A DNA stretch of 63,496 bases from Paenibacillus camerounensis (GTDB lineage Bacteria; Bacillota; Bacilli; Paenibacillales; Paenibacillaceae), in assembly GCF_000723885.1 (NCBI RefSeq), contig NZ_CCDG010000084.1, positions 1-63,496 on the forward strand, in the 5' to 3' direction. The number at the start of each line of letters is the position of its first letter. Within the stretch, counting starts at the first letter, position 1. The notes beneath the pieces were generated by a model. That model was not told the origin of the DNA and did no database searches. It saw only the letters and a program-made list of their open reading frames with translations. Both the position numbers and the translations under genes were made by a program. Positions 17,872 through 25,627 of the stretch are shown here, piece by piece.

Positions 17872-18684
17872 TTATAGAGGGGTTAGTTGCTTATTATCTA
17901 TTTTATATATCTTTACAGCATCACTAATTTGTTTTTCGAACGTATATCTACCAGGGTCGTGTAGCTCCAAATCAAATAAATTATCAAAGCCATAACCTTT
18001 TAAGCTCTGTGTTTCATAGATCCCGTTAATTTTGATGAAGCTGACTGGAACCTGCCACACGTAATGATCTTCTCTAACAAACCAGATACTTACTCCTTGC
18101 TCGTATTCATAAAAATTTGTCAAGTAAACTGTGGACTGTTCCCATAACTCTCTGTCTGTACTGTCCAAAAGATCTTTAGTGATTTTTTGGATATTGTTTT
18201 CGATTGCTTTGATGATTTCTTCTTTAGTTTCAGAAACTCCATAGTTTGGAGTATGTGCATGCTTGACATCCAGAGTAAACCTGTCAATAACCTCATAATT
18301 ACTCAAAGATAGTACACTATTTTCAATATCCGCGATACCATCACAGTATACAAATCCGTTAAAAGTTTTAAAGATGGCCAGCCAATCTCCAATATCTGTA
18401 TGAATATAGGGAGTATCGGGGGCGCTAGCGTATAGGCGGATTTCTGCATTGATTTTTTGTCCAACATAAGAATCGAATTCATAGCTGTTACCAGGTACTG
18501 ACTTTGGATAAAACCATAACCGGTAGTTAACATATTCATCAAAAGCCCTTTGAATTTTATCTGTTGTGAAATCTGCTGGCAGTGAATGCATCGGGTGAGA
18601 GCTATCCTTTGATCCAATTTGGTTAGAGCATCCATTTGCAAAAATCATAATAACAATAACTATAACGGTAAGTATGTTTTTCAT
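17872..18684 (-). CDS. Predicted lipoprotein of unknown function next to an RHS-type protein
   Basis: 270 residues. A hydrophobic signal (ILTVIVIVIMIFA) ends in NGC, giving a lipid-modified Cys19, so it should be anchored outside the membrane. The mature part is mixed alpha/beta, rich in Tyr, Asp and Asn; I recognise no family. AGGTGG precedes the ATG by 7 nt. The gene is AT-rich, unlike its neighbours. It lies 88 nt downstream of the RHS/SleB-like gene on the same strand, with a hairpin between. One inference is that it protects the cell against, or works with, that hydrolase; a nutrient or sporulation role is equally possible. Confidence 0.75.
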   Translation of the reverse strand: MKNILTVIVIVIMIFANGCSNQIGSKDSSHPMHSLPADFTTDKIQRAFDEYVNYRLWFYPKSVPGNSYEFDSYVGQKINAEIRLYASAPDTPYIHTDIGDWLAIFKTFNGFVYCDGIADIENSVLSLSNYEVIDRFTLDVKHAHTPNYGVSETKEEIIKAIENNIQKITKDLLDSTDRELWEQSTVYLTNFYEYEQGVSIWFVREDHYVWQVPVSFIKINGIYETQSLKGYGFDNLFDLELHDPGRYTFEKQISDAVKIYKIDNKQLTPL

Positions 18685-18715
18685 GGTTCAACCACCTATT
18701 GAATAAATAAAAGAT

Positions 18716-18747
18716 GCAACAGAAGGTAGCTTCGATCCTTCTGTTGC
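18716..18747 (-). terminator. Hairpin between RHS protein and lipoprotein genes
   Basis: GCAACAGAAGG / CCTTCTGTTGC (18716-18726/18737-18747), an 11-bp perfect stem. Read leftward it is followed by ATCTTTTATTTATTC. Likely a terminator or attenuator of the upstream gene. Confidence 0.65.
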
Positions 18748-18772
18748 TGAATCCATAATCGACAATCAAAAA

Positions 18773-20104
18773 TTAATTTAAATTAAAAAAGATATTGTGA
18801 GTTGCGCGTTCGGAGGCAGTATCAAGACTGGAGTGACTGGTGATTGCTGATCTTGAAGTAGGATTTTGAAAGGAGCTGCTTGAACTAAAAACAATTACTA
18901 TATTTTTTATAGGAACGAAGGTGGAGCCTCCATTCAGACTATATTTAATACCTGATCCGACAGGAGTTACATCTTGACTAACACCAGTTAAAAAATATGA
19001 AAGTCCAACAAAAAACAACTGATTGGATATTCCCGGTGGCTTGGTGATGATGTCAGCATAGTCGGTCGTGCTGGATGTTGTTAAAAGAACGCACGCATTC
19101 CAAACTGCGTTACTCCACAAAGATGAGCTTGTATTTGGCACCCGGGCGTTAGTAGTTCCGCTTGAGGATCCTGTGATGGGTTCAAATGCGCCTGATTTAG
19201 TAGCAACACCTCTATAAGTGCCACCACCAAATTCAGAAGAATTTTGGAGTTTTCGATTAATTAGTACCCATGTCACAGCATTTTGGTCCGCGCTATTAGA
19301 TGTGTTTTCAGCATAGATCAAACGGCTCAACAGCTCAACATCGGATAGCCCGCTGTACCAATTAGAACTATATGAAATTGATTTACCAAAATTACTGTCT
19401 TGCATCAGTGATGTCCTCCACTGGCTGATCTGTGTAAGCATGGCTTGCGAAACAAATGGAGTTACAAGTGTATCACCACTTACGATATATTCATTAATTT
19501 GTGAATCATAGTATCTGTCGCCATTATAGTATAATCCAGATTCTATATCATAATAAAAAGAATGTAATCTAATAAGGTTAAGGTTACCTATAAAATTGGG
19601 ATCCTGACTTTGATCGATCCAAGCACCGTTAGTATCTTTTCCTAAAATAGATGAGGTTTTTCCGTTGCTATCATATTCATATCTAACAATTTCAATGCCA
19701 TTTGTGTCCACAATTGCGATAACATTTAAATCATCATCTTTAATATAACCATAGTATATGCCATTAAGCTTGAAACCGATAAGATCATTTGTAGAGTCGT
19801 AGATATACTCATAGCTATCGTTATTTCGATGTTCTTCTATTAATAGCGATTGTTCATTGTAAGAATATATTGAGTTACCTTTTTCTGATACTTTTGTCAG
19901 TCGGTTATTATTATTGCTATAAGTATAGCTATAATCAGAACCATCTACTGTTACTTGTGTGATTACTCTACTATCGGAGTTATTAGACCACTCAATAGAA
20001 TATTCTGACGTATCCTGTATCTTGGAAGTTTGAGAGCTTGCGGCGACTAGATTACCAAATAATAAAGTTGATGATAGTGCAAGAAGTGCTACCTTTTTGA
20101 TCAT
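18773..20104 (-). CDS. Secreted YD/RHS-repeat protein with C-terminal SleB-like cell-wall hydrolase domain
   Basis: 443 residues. Signal peptide with cleavage near LVAA-SSQ (residue 22). Residues 45-150 hold YD-type beta repeats (YSYTYSNNNNRLTKVSEKG, YEYIYDSTNDLIGFKLNG, IVRYEYDSNGKT). Residues 180-210 match the RHS core: FYYDIESGLYYNGDRYYDSQ then NEYIVSGD. Residues 257-340 resemble Hydrolase_2 (SleB/CwlJ): LLSRLIYAENTS with candidate catalytic E266, AVTWVLINRK, and YRGVATKSGAFEPI. The remaining C-terminus (341-443) is Ser/Thr-rich and unrecognised. A strong AGGAGG precedes the ATG, and a sigma-E-like promoter lies upstream. The gene is AT-rich. RHS proteins usually carry exchangeable toxin domains; here the core is far shorter than usual and the cargo is a peptidoglycan hydrolase. 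Confidence 0.82.
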   Translation of the reverse strand: MIKKVALLALSSTLLFGNLVAASSQTSKIQDTSEYSIEWSNNSDSRVITQVTVDGSDYSYTYSNNNNRLTKVSEKGNSIYSYNEQSLLIEEHRNNDSYEYIYDSTNDLIGFKLNGIYYGYIKDDDLNVIAIVDTNGIEIVRYEYDSNGKTSSILGKDTNGAWIDQSQDPNFIGNLNLIRLHSFYYDIESGLYYNGDRYYDSQINEYIVSGDTLVTPFVSQAMLTQISQWRTSLMQDSNFGKSISYSSNWYSGLSDVELLSRLIYAENTSNSADQNAVTWVLINRKLQNSSEFGGGTYRGVATKSGAFEPITGSSSGTTNARVPNTSSSLWSNAVWNACVLLTTSSTTDYADIITKPPGISNQLFFVGLSYFLTGVSQDVTPVGSGIKYSLNGGSTFVPIKNIVIVFSSSSSFQNPTSRSAITSHSSLDTASERATHNIFFNLN

Positions 20105-20156
20105 TTAACATCATCCTCCTAAATAAAGTAATGAATACCAATTTAGCATAAAGGAA

Positions 20157-20185
20157 GATGTATGAAGATTGTGTCGGAATATGAC
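20157..20185 (-). promoter_or_regulatory. Sigma-E-like promoter of the RHS/SleB-like gene
   Basis: Read leftward: GTCATATT (20185-20178) is the exact sigma-E -35 consensus; after 13 nt comes CATACATC (20164-20157), close to CATACAnT. The spacer is 1-2 nt shorter than typical. An inverted repeat GTGAAT-A6-ATTCAC (20198-20215) lies just upstream. The rest of 20105-20327 is AT-rich with no gene I can support. Confidence 0.5.
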
Positions 20186-20327
20186 ATATAATCGCGTGTG
20201 AATAAAAAAATTCACAAAAAATACAATATAACCCTATTTCAGTCGAAAAATGAGAGATGATGAAGTAACTTTTGAAGTATAAATATCCAGATGAACTCAA
20301 AGAAAGATATAGGAAAAATGAAAAAAT

Positions 20328-20369
20328 AAGGTGCAGGTCAGCAATTGAAGCCTTACTGATCTGCACCTT
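20328..20369 (-). terminator. Terminator of the NAGPA-like gene
   Basis: AAGGTGCAGGTCAG (20328-20341) pairs with CTGATCTGCACCTT (20356-20369), one G-U. Read leftward it ends in ATTTTTTC. It marks the right edge of the AT-rich insert. Confidence 0.82.
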
Positions 20370-20383
20370 AAAATTAATTTCCG

Positions 20384-21223
20384 CTACTTCCCGCCCGCCA
20401 CCGCAATCATCTGCACCACCGGACGCGAGTCGCCGGTCAGAACCGCCTCATCGGCGTTCAGCTGCGAGGAGCCGTCGCCGTCGAGGAAGATGCCTTCCCG
20501 GCCGTCACCGGGAACGGTGTCCAGCACGGCCTGGCGGAACGCTTCCGCCGTGCTTAGCGTAGGCGTGACGATCAGCCACAGCTTCCCGTCACTGTTATAG
20601 ACAAGCCCCGAGCGCATGCGCTGCTCATCAGCAAAGGGGAGCTGCTCGGTCAGGCTTGCAGCCTTCCACAGCTCTTCATGCTGCAGATTCATGCTGATGC
20701 CGCCCTGGGCCCAATAGCGGCCGCGGTCTGTGACCGTCAGCTCGTCTCCGGAGGAGACGGTCTGGACGGACAGCGTGCCGGCAGCACCATCCCACACCAG
20801 TGTGCCGCGGGCATACTTGGCGTTGAACCAGCCGGAGCCGTAGGCTCCCTTGACCCCGTTAACGGGGTCATCATTCATGATGGCCACAGACAGAAGGTCT
20901 GTGCCATAAAAGAAGCCGCCATTGATACCATAGGCGGCAATCTGACGCAGCGGAAGGCCATCGGCCCGCAGCATAATATCTTCTGGCACAACAGCCAGCA
21001 TATGCAGCTGTACTTTGCCGGGGCTCTCCGCCTCAAGATACTCATAGTTATGCGGGAGTCCGCTGAAGGCCTCCTGCGCCGGCATATCCGCCTTATTCAG
21101 CAGAGCTGCCGCCAGCACAATCAGCAGCACCAGCATAACCAGCAATGCTGAGCTAAGCTGCCAGCGTCTATGCTGCCACAGCCGCCGCCATTTACGTCCT
21201 GCTGGTTCAGTTGGTGCCGACAT
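20384..21223 (-). CDS. Membrane-anchored phosphodiester glycosidase family (NAGPA-like) protein
   Basis: 279 residues. A short cytoplasmic Arg/Lys/Trp-rich tail (RKWRRLWQHRRW) is followed by one membrane helix (about 23-43) and an extracellular domain. YGINGGFFYGTD and FLDGDGSSQL are the hallmark motifs of NAGPA/DUF2233 domains, which cleave GlcNAc-1-phosphodiester type linkages; bacterial relatives act on wall polymers or exopolysaccharide. The start overlaps the end of the M42 aminopeptidase gene by 17 nt and has no strong ribosome site, so translation is probably coupled. Confidence 0.83.
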   Translation of the reverse strand: MSAPTEPAGRKWRRLWQHRRWQLSSALLVMLVLLIVLAAALLNKADMPAQEAFSGLPHNYEYLEAESPGKVQLHMLAVVPEDIMLRADGLPLRQIAAYGINGGFFYGTDLLSVAIMNDDPVNGVKGAYGSGWFNAKYARGTLVWDGAAGTLSVQTVSSGDELTVTDRGRYWAQGGISMNLQHEELWKAASLTEQLPFADEQRMRSGLVYNSDGKLWLIVTPTLSTAEAFRQAVLDTVPGDGREGIFLDGDGSSQLNADEAVLTGDSRPVVQMIAVAGGK

Positions 21224-22250
21224 AGGCGGCCAGCAGCTTGGCTGTATTCAGGACAGCCTGCTTATGTGTACGCTCCATGGAGTGCGAAGCATGCACGCCG
21301 GGGCCGATCAGTGCTGCGCGGATATTGTTGCCGCCGCGCAGTGCTGCGGATGCATCGGAGCCGTACTGCGGATAGATATCGACCGCAAAAGGTATAGCCA
21401 GACTATTCGCCAGCTCGATCAGACGTCCGGTCATCGCATAGTCGTACGGGCCGGAGGAATCCTTGGCACAGATAGAGACGTCGGTCTCTTTACAGCTCAG
21501 GTCATCACCCATCGCGCCCATGTCTACAGCAATGAATTCGTTGATCTCGCCGGGAATCCAGGCTGTGCCGTGTCCAACCTCTTCGTAATTCGAGATCAGC
21601 AGGGAGAGGTTATGCAGGGGCTTCCAGCCCTCTCGTTTGCTGCTTTCCAGCAATCCGAACAGTGCGGCTACACTGGCTTTGTCATCCAGGTGACGGGATT
21701 TGATGTACCCGCTCGGTGTAATAACCGCCCTGGCATCGAAGGAGATGAAATCGCCGACGGAAATGCCGAGCTTTAGCACATCATCTTTAGTTGAGACCAA
21801 TTCATCAATCCGCACTTCCATATTTTCTTCGGCACGTTTGAAATCACGGGCGTCGGCATAGACGTGCACAGAAGGGTGGCTGGTTAGAATAGTACCGGTA
21901 TAAGTCAGTCCGCTGCGGGTATGAATGACACAGTATTCATTTTCGATGCTGCTCATCGTGAAGCCGCCGACCGAGGTCAGGCGCAGTGTGCCGTTTGGTT
22001 TAATGGAGCGGACCATGGCCCCGAGCGTGTCCACATGGGCACTGATCCCGATGGTACGGGAAGGGTCGAGTCCAGGCACATTGAGAATAACGCCGCCTTT
22101 TTCATTCCAGGTGAGCGGAATATCCAGGGCTGCCGCCTCCTCGGCGATCAGCGACATTACTTCGGCTGTGAAGCCGCTGGGGCTTGGGGTATCGAGCAGT
22201 TTTTTGAGCAGGGATAGAATGTACTCTTCATTTGGCTGAATTGTTAGCAT
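21207..22250 (-). CDS. M42 family glutamyl/leucyl aminopeptidase
   Basis: 347 residues, cytosolic dinuclear metallopeptidase (YsdC/FrvX family). Metal-binding and catalytic segments: ISAHVDTLGAMV (His-x-Asp), HLDDKASVAAL (Asp), SNYEEVGHG (catalytic Glu-Glu), VDMGAMGDD and a C-terminal His in GPGVHASHSMER. Probably trims N-terminal residues from peptides as a large oligomer. ATG at 22250 is preceded by GGAGGAATTATAACCG. It is upstream of, and overlaps, the NAGPA-like gene. Confidence 0.92.
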   Translation of the reverse strand: MLTIQPNEEYILSLLKKLLDTPSPSGFTAEVMSLIAEEAAALDIPLTWNEKGGVILNVPGLDPSRTIGISAHVDTLGAMVRSIKPNGTLRLTSVGGFTMSSIENEYCVIHTRSGLTYTGTILTSHPSVHVYADARDFKRAEENMEVRIDELVSTKDDVLKLGISVGDFISFDARAVITPSGYIKSRHLDDKASVAALFGLLESSKREGWKPLHNLSLLISNYEEVGHGTAWIPGEINEFIAVDMGAMGDDLSCKETDVSICAKDSSGPYDYAMTGRLIELANSLAIPFAVDIYPQYGSDASAALRGGNNIRAALIGPGVHASHSMERTHKQAVLNTAKLLAAYVGTN

Positions 22251-22296
22251 CGGTTATAATTCCTCCATCCGTCTTTTATGATAATGTAACCGTTAA

Positions 22297-22596
22297 TTAG
22301 AGCGTCTCGTCCGGCAGCGGTGTTAATGTGTCAAGCGAATGATCTGTATCGCGCAGCTTGGACAGCTCGGCTGTAAGCGACTTAATCTGCTTCTGCAGCT
22401 TGTACTGGCGGAAAATCCCGTAGGAGCCGACAATGATACCGCCGATCAGCGCGCAGCCCAGAATAACCAGAATAAGCGGAATGCTGACCTGGTCGAAGCC
22501 GAAATTAACCTGTACCGGATCAACATTAATCACTGCGAACACAGCTGTAATCAGTGCAAAGAAAAGCCCCAGAATAAGTGACCATTGAAATTTCAT
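22297..22596 (-). CDS. LapA-domain (DUF1049) small membrane protein
   Basis: 99 residues with two membrane helices (about 4-22 and 40-62), then a cytosolic coiled coil (QYKLQKQIKSLTAELSKL). The VDPVQVNFGFDQVSIPLILVILGCALIGG pattern is LapA/DUF1049; in proteobacteria LapA helps assemble lipopolysaccharide, while Gram-positive function is unknown. The open frame extends to 22656, but the ATG at 22596 follows GGGGGTAAC and begins the conserved region, so it is preferred. Confidence 0.78.
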   Translation of the reverse strand: MKFQWSLILGLFFALITAVFAVINVDPVQVNFGFDQVSIPLILVILGCALIGGIIVGSYGIFRQYKLQKQIKSLTAELSKLRDTDHSLDTLTPLPDETL

Positions 22597-22691
22597 ATCA
22601 TAGTTACCCCCATAGACGAGTTTGACAATATAAATCCCCTGCCTGGCAGCAGGCAAGGGATGACAGCTTGGTTAAGCGGATTTGTAGAGTC

Positions 22692-24482
22692 TTATTTGGT
22701 CAATTGCTCCATCTGCTCAATTACGCTTTCGAACACACTCATCGCTTCGCGGATCGGCTCAGGAGTAGACATATCAACTCCGGCTTTGGCCAAAATGTTG
22801 ATAGAATAATCGCTGCCGCCGCTCTTCAGGAAGCCGAGGTAACGGTCCACTGCCGGCTTGCCTTCCTCCAAAATCTGCTTGGAGAAGCTGGTTGCCGCTG
22901 AGAAGCCGGTAGCATACTTGTAGACGTAGAAGCTGTTATAGAAATGCGGAATCCGCGCCCACTCCATTTCAATGTCCTTATCCACTACCATATCTGCACC
23001 GTAATATTTCACGTTAAGATCATAGTAGACAGCGGACAGATCCTGCGGAGTCAGTGATTCACCCTCTTCAGCACGCTGGTGGATGATTTTTTCGAATTCA
23101 GCGAACATAGTCTGCCGGAATACCGTAGTGCGGAACTGGTCGGCATAGTAGGTCAGCAGGTACATTTTTTCCTTAGGATCTGTAGATTTGTTCAGCAGAT
23201 AGTCCATCAGCAGCGCCTCATTGGTTGTGGAAGCTACTTCTGCCAGGAAAATGGTATACTGCGCATCACGGTATTTAAGCGCATTATCCGAATAGTAGGA
23301 ATGCAGGGCATGCCCCATTTCGTGCGCCAAAGTGAACATGCTGTTCAGGTTATCATTATGGTTCAGCAGCACATAAGGGTGTGTACCGTAGGCTCCCCAG
23401 CTGTATGCACCGGTGCGTTTGCTCTCATTTTCGTAAATATCAATCCAGCCGTTGTCATAGCCTTCCTGCAGCACATTGAGGTAATCCCCGCCGAGCGGCT
23501 TCAGCCCTTCTTTGGTGATCTTTTTTGCTTCTTCAAAGGTAATATCCAGCTTGTATTCGTCCACCAGCGGCGCGAACAGGTCATACATATGTAGTTCATC
23601 AACGCCGAGCAGCTTCTGGCGCAGCTTCATATAGCGGTGCATCAGCGGCAGGCTCTCGTGAATCGTATCAATCAGGTTCGTATAAACTTCCTTCGGAATA
23701 TTATCGCCGTAGAGTGACATTTCCAGGACAGAAGGATATTTGCGCACCCGTGAGTAAAATACATTTTTGTTCACATTCGCACTGAGTGTAGCGGCGATAG
23801 TGTTCTTTTGTTTAGCATAGGTTTCATATACGGCTTTAAAAGCATTCTTGCGCACTTCGCGGTCCGGGCTTTCCAGGAACTGAATGTAGCTGCCGTGGGT
23901 CAGCTCGACTTCCTTGCCTTCCTCGTTCTTGATCTTCGGGAATTTAAGGTCAGCATTGTTCAGCATACTGAAAATATTCTGCGGAGCCTGCGAAATGTTG
24001 CCGACCTGGGCCAGCAGCGCTTCCTCTGCCTTGGTGAGAACGTGGGCCTTTTCCCGCTTCATTTCAGTCAGTGTAAAAGTGTAGGCGGACAGAGAAGGGT
24101 CAGCGATGAACTGATCCAGCTTTTCTACAGGCAGAGACAGAATTTCCGGTGTTACAAAAGATAGTGCTTCTCCGGCTTCTACACTAAGCTTCTTCGCCTT
24201 TTGGGTAAGGGCCTGGTAGGTTGGAGCCGCAGTATCTTCATCCTGGCGCATATGGGCATAGACGTAGAGCCGTTCGGTCAGCTGTGACAGCTCATCATCG
24301 AGCTCAAAGCAGGCTTTGAGCTCGTTCGCCGAATCCAGCTTGCCCTGGAAGGCGGAGGCTTTCTTGATCAGCGCTTTGACTTCGTTGTATTCCTTATCCC
24401 ACTGATCCTGTGAGGCGAACATATCTTCAAGCTTCCAGCGGTTCTCGGCAGGCACTTCACTTCTCTTTAATAACGGGTCCAT
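22692..24482 (-). CDS. pepF: Oligoendopeptidase F
   Basis: 596 residues, M3-family zinc peptidase that cleaves short peptides. H387-E-M-G-H391 supplies two zinc ligands and the catalytic Glu; the third ligand is in the downstream EVASTTNEALL segment. The N-terminal M3 helical domain is intact (RWKLEDMFASQDQWDKE). AAGGAGG lies 5 nt before the ATG at 24482. The same frame is open further upstream to an ATG at 24605 that has its own AGGAGG site and would add a plausible signal peptide ending near KSA-AQ; see findings. Normal PepF is cytosolic, so 24482 is my main call. Confidence 0.93.
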   Translation of the reverse strand: MDPLLKRSEVPAENRWKLEDMFASQDQWDKEYNEVKALIKKASAFQGKLDSANELKACFELDDELSQLTERLYVYAHMRQDEDTAAPTYQALTQKAKKLSVEAGEALSFVTPEILSLPVEKLDQFIADPSLSAYTFTLTEMKREKAHVLTKAEEALLAQVGNISQAPQNIFSMLNNADLKFPKIKNEEGKEVELTHGSYIQFLESPDREVRKNAFKAVYETYAKQKNTIAATLSANVNKNVFYSRVRKYPSVLEMSLYGDNIPKEVYTNLIDTIHESLPLMHRYMKLRQKLLGVDELHMYDLFAPLVDEYKLDITFEEAKKITKEGLKPLGGDYLNVLQEGYDNGWIDIYENESKRTGAYSWGAYGTHPYVLLNHNDNLNSMFTLAHEMGHALHSYYSDNALKYRDAQYTIFLAEVASTTNEALLMDYLLNKSTDPKEKMYLLTYYADQFRTTVFRQTMFAEFEKIIHQRAEEGESLTPQDLSAVYYDLNVKYYGADMVVDKDIEMEWARIPHFYNSFYVYKYATGFSAATSFSKQILEEGKPAVDRYLGFLKSGGSDYSINILAKAGVDMSTPEPIREAMSVFESVIEQMEQLTK

Positions 24483-24681
24483 AGAAATCCTCCTTAAATG
24501 ATGGGATATAGCCGGCATGGACTGTTGTGCTGCAGACTTTGAGGAGCTTAGCGGCAGCAGGGACAGTGCGAGCACAAGCGAAAGAAATCTGGCGGTAAAG
24601 GGCATGACTTGCGCCTCCTGTATCATAGAGTCGGCTTAGTATGCCCTGCCAATTTCTGATTATGAACTTCTGTAACAAGAG

Positions 24682-24852
24682 TTATGCAAGCAGGCTATAA
24701 ATAATGAAGATAAAAGCAAAAGCAATCAGAACAACTGCAGTCAGAGCCATACCGCGCTTGAGGCGGGGCGGCAGTTTGTCCTTACTCATAATAAGAACGG
24801 CTCCTAGGCAGAGGACAACAATGATATAAATAACCAGATTTTCATTATTCAT
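24682..24852 (-). CDS. 56-residue two-helix membrane protein
   Basis: A short frame with two hydrophobic helices (about 6-22 and 36-55) separated by a basic loop (MSKDKLPPRLKRG). The N-terminus is MNNENLVIYIIVV and the end is YSLLA. It starts 6 nt after the stop of the 77-residue gene upstream on the same strand, with no strong ribosome site of its own, suggesting coupling. I do not recognise a family. The clean hydrophobic pattern and tight packing argue that it is real. Confidence 0.6.
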   Translation of the reverse strand: MNNENLVIYIIVVLCLGAVLIMSKDKLPPRLKRGMALTAVVLIAFAFIFIIYSLLA

Positions 24853-24858
24853 ACCAGC

Positions 24859-25092
24859 TTAGACCTGTTTGAATGCCGCAATAATATTTTTGTATTCTTC
24901 CTCGTTGTCTTTATAAGACTCTTTGTTAAAGCGGTTGTTAACCCATTCCATCATGGCCGGACGGCTCATAAAGGTATGGGTTTCCTCTCCCCACTGGTCA
25001 GAAATTTCCCTAAGAATAATGTAGCGTCCCTGAACCTCGACGGTCATCATATTCCATTTGTCTGTTTTGTATATTTCGTGTTTTTTGATCAT
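24859..25092 (-). CDS. Conserved small hypothetical protein (77 residues)
   Basis: Soluble, highly charged: MIKKHEIYKTDKWNMMTVEV, then YIILREISDQWGEETHTF and a C-terminal helix EEEYKNIIAAFKQV. The open frame runs further upstream to 25347 on the minus strand, but that part crosses the cold shock gene and its promoter. The ATG at 25092 follows GGTGGT with normal spacing. No family recognised. It may form a two-gene unit with the 56-residue membrane protein behind it, and is divergent from the cold shock gene. Confidence 0.68.
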   Translation of the reverse strand: MIKKHEIYKTDKWNMMTVEVQGRYIILREISDQWGEETHTFMSRPAMMEWVNNRFNKESYKDNEEEYKNIIAAFKQV

Positions 25093-25189
25093 GTCATTAC
25101 CACCCTGGCGATTTTTGGCTTTTGGGTCAATGATAACGCACGGGGTTGGTGAAAAGCAAATTAAATCACTAATATAGGGAAAAAGTGGA

Positions 25190-25218
25190 TTGCTTTGCAG
25201 GAATAGTTGGGGTATAAT
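25190..25218 (+). promoter_or_regulatory. Sigma-A promoter of the cold shock gene
   Basis: TTGCTT (25190-25195), 17-nt spacer, TATAAT (25213-25218). The short leader includes ACGCCATATATGGCGG, a small palindrome just before the ribosome site. Confidence 0.72.
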
Positions 25219-25263
25219 GTAAGCATACGCCATATATGGCGGTATTTTTAGGAGGTTGTTCAT

Positions 25264-25461
25264 TTGAAAGGTACAGTAAAATGGTTTAACGCAGAAAAAG
25301 GTTATGGTTTCCTTCAGGTAGAAGGCGGCGAGGATGTATTCGTTCACTTCTCAGCTATCCAAGGTGACGGATTCAAGACTTTGGATGAAGGCCAAGCGGT
25401 TGAATTCGACATCACTGACGGTAACCGCGGTCCTCAAGCAGCTAACGTAGTTAAATTATAA
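25264..25461 (+). CDS. Cold shock protein (CspA/CspB family)
   Basis: 65 residues, single OB-fold RNA chaperone. RNP1 is KGYGFLQV and RNP2 is VFVHFSAI; the N-terminus MKGTVKWFNAEKGYGF is canonical. The start is TTG, about 8 nt after AGGAGG. Family proteins melt RNA structure and act as antiterminators in growth and cold adaptation. Monocistronic, with its own promoter and terminator. The paralogue number cannot be told from one window, so no symbol is given. Confidence 0.96.
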   Translation: MKGTVKWFNAEKGYGFLQVEGGEDVFVHFSAIQGDGFKTLDEGQAVEFDITDGNRGPQAANVVKL

Positions 25462-25551
25462 GATACGGCTGGACAGTTTAGCTGTCAGCTGCAATATATA
25501 TTTGATTTATGGCATGCCCTTACAAGAGTGGTAACCATCAACTTACACAGC

Positions 25552-25580
25552 ACACAGTTCTTCCGGGAGCTGTGTTTTTT
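25552..25580 (+). terminator. Terminator of the cold shock gene
   Basis: ACACAGTTC / GAGCTGTGT (25552-25560/25567-25575, one G-U) followed by a T run. Confidence 0.85.
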
Positions 25581-25592
25581 TATACCCTGAAG

Positions 25593-25620
25593 AGCCCCTT
25601 CCGCAATTGCAGAAGGGGCT
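25593..25620 (-). terminator. Hairpin after the MFS gene
   Basis: AGCCCCTTC / GAAGGGGCT (25593-25601/25612-25620), directly beyond the stop of the minus-strand MFS gene. The T tract is poor. Confidence 0.55.
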
Positions 25621-25627
25621 TACCCGG

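Noticed and set aside
20272..20562. Plus-strand frame starting TTG at 20272
   Set aside because: Runs through a terminator hairpin and then antisense to the NAGPA-like gene; low-complexity Arg/Pro/Ser sequence.
25093..25347. Long N-terminus of the 77-residue protein
   Set aside because: Antisense to the cold shock gene and its promoter; no ribosome site.
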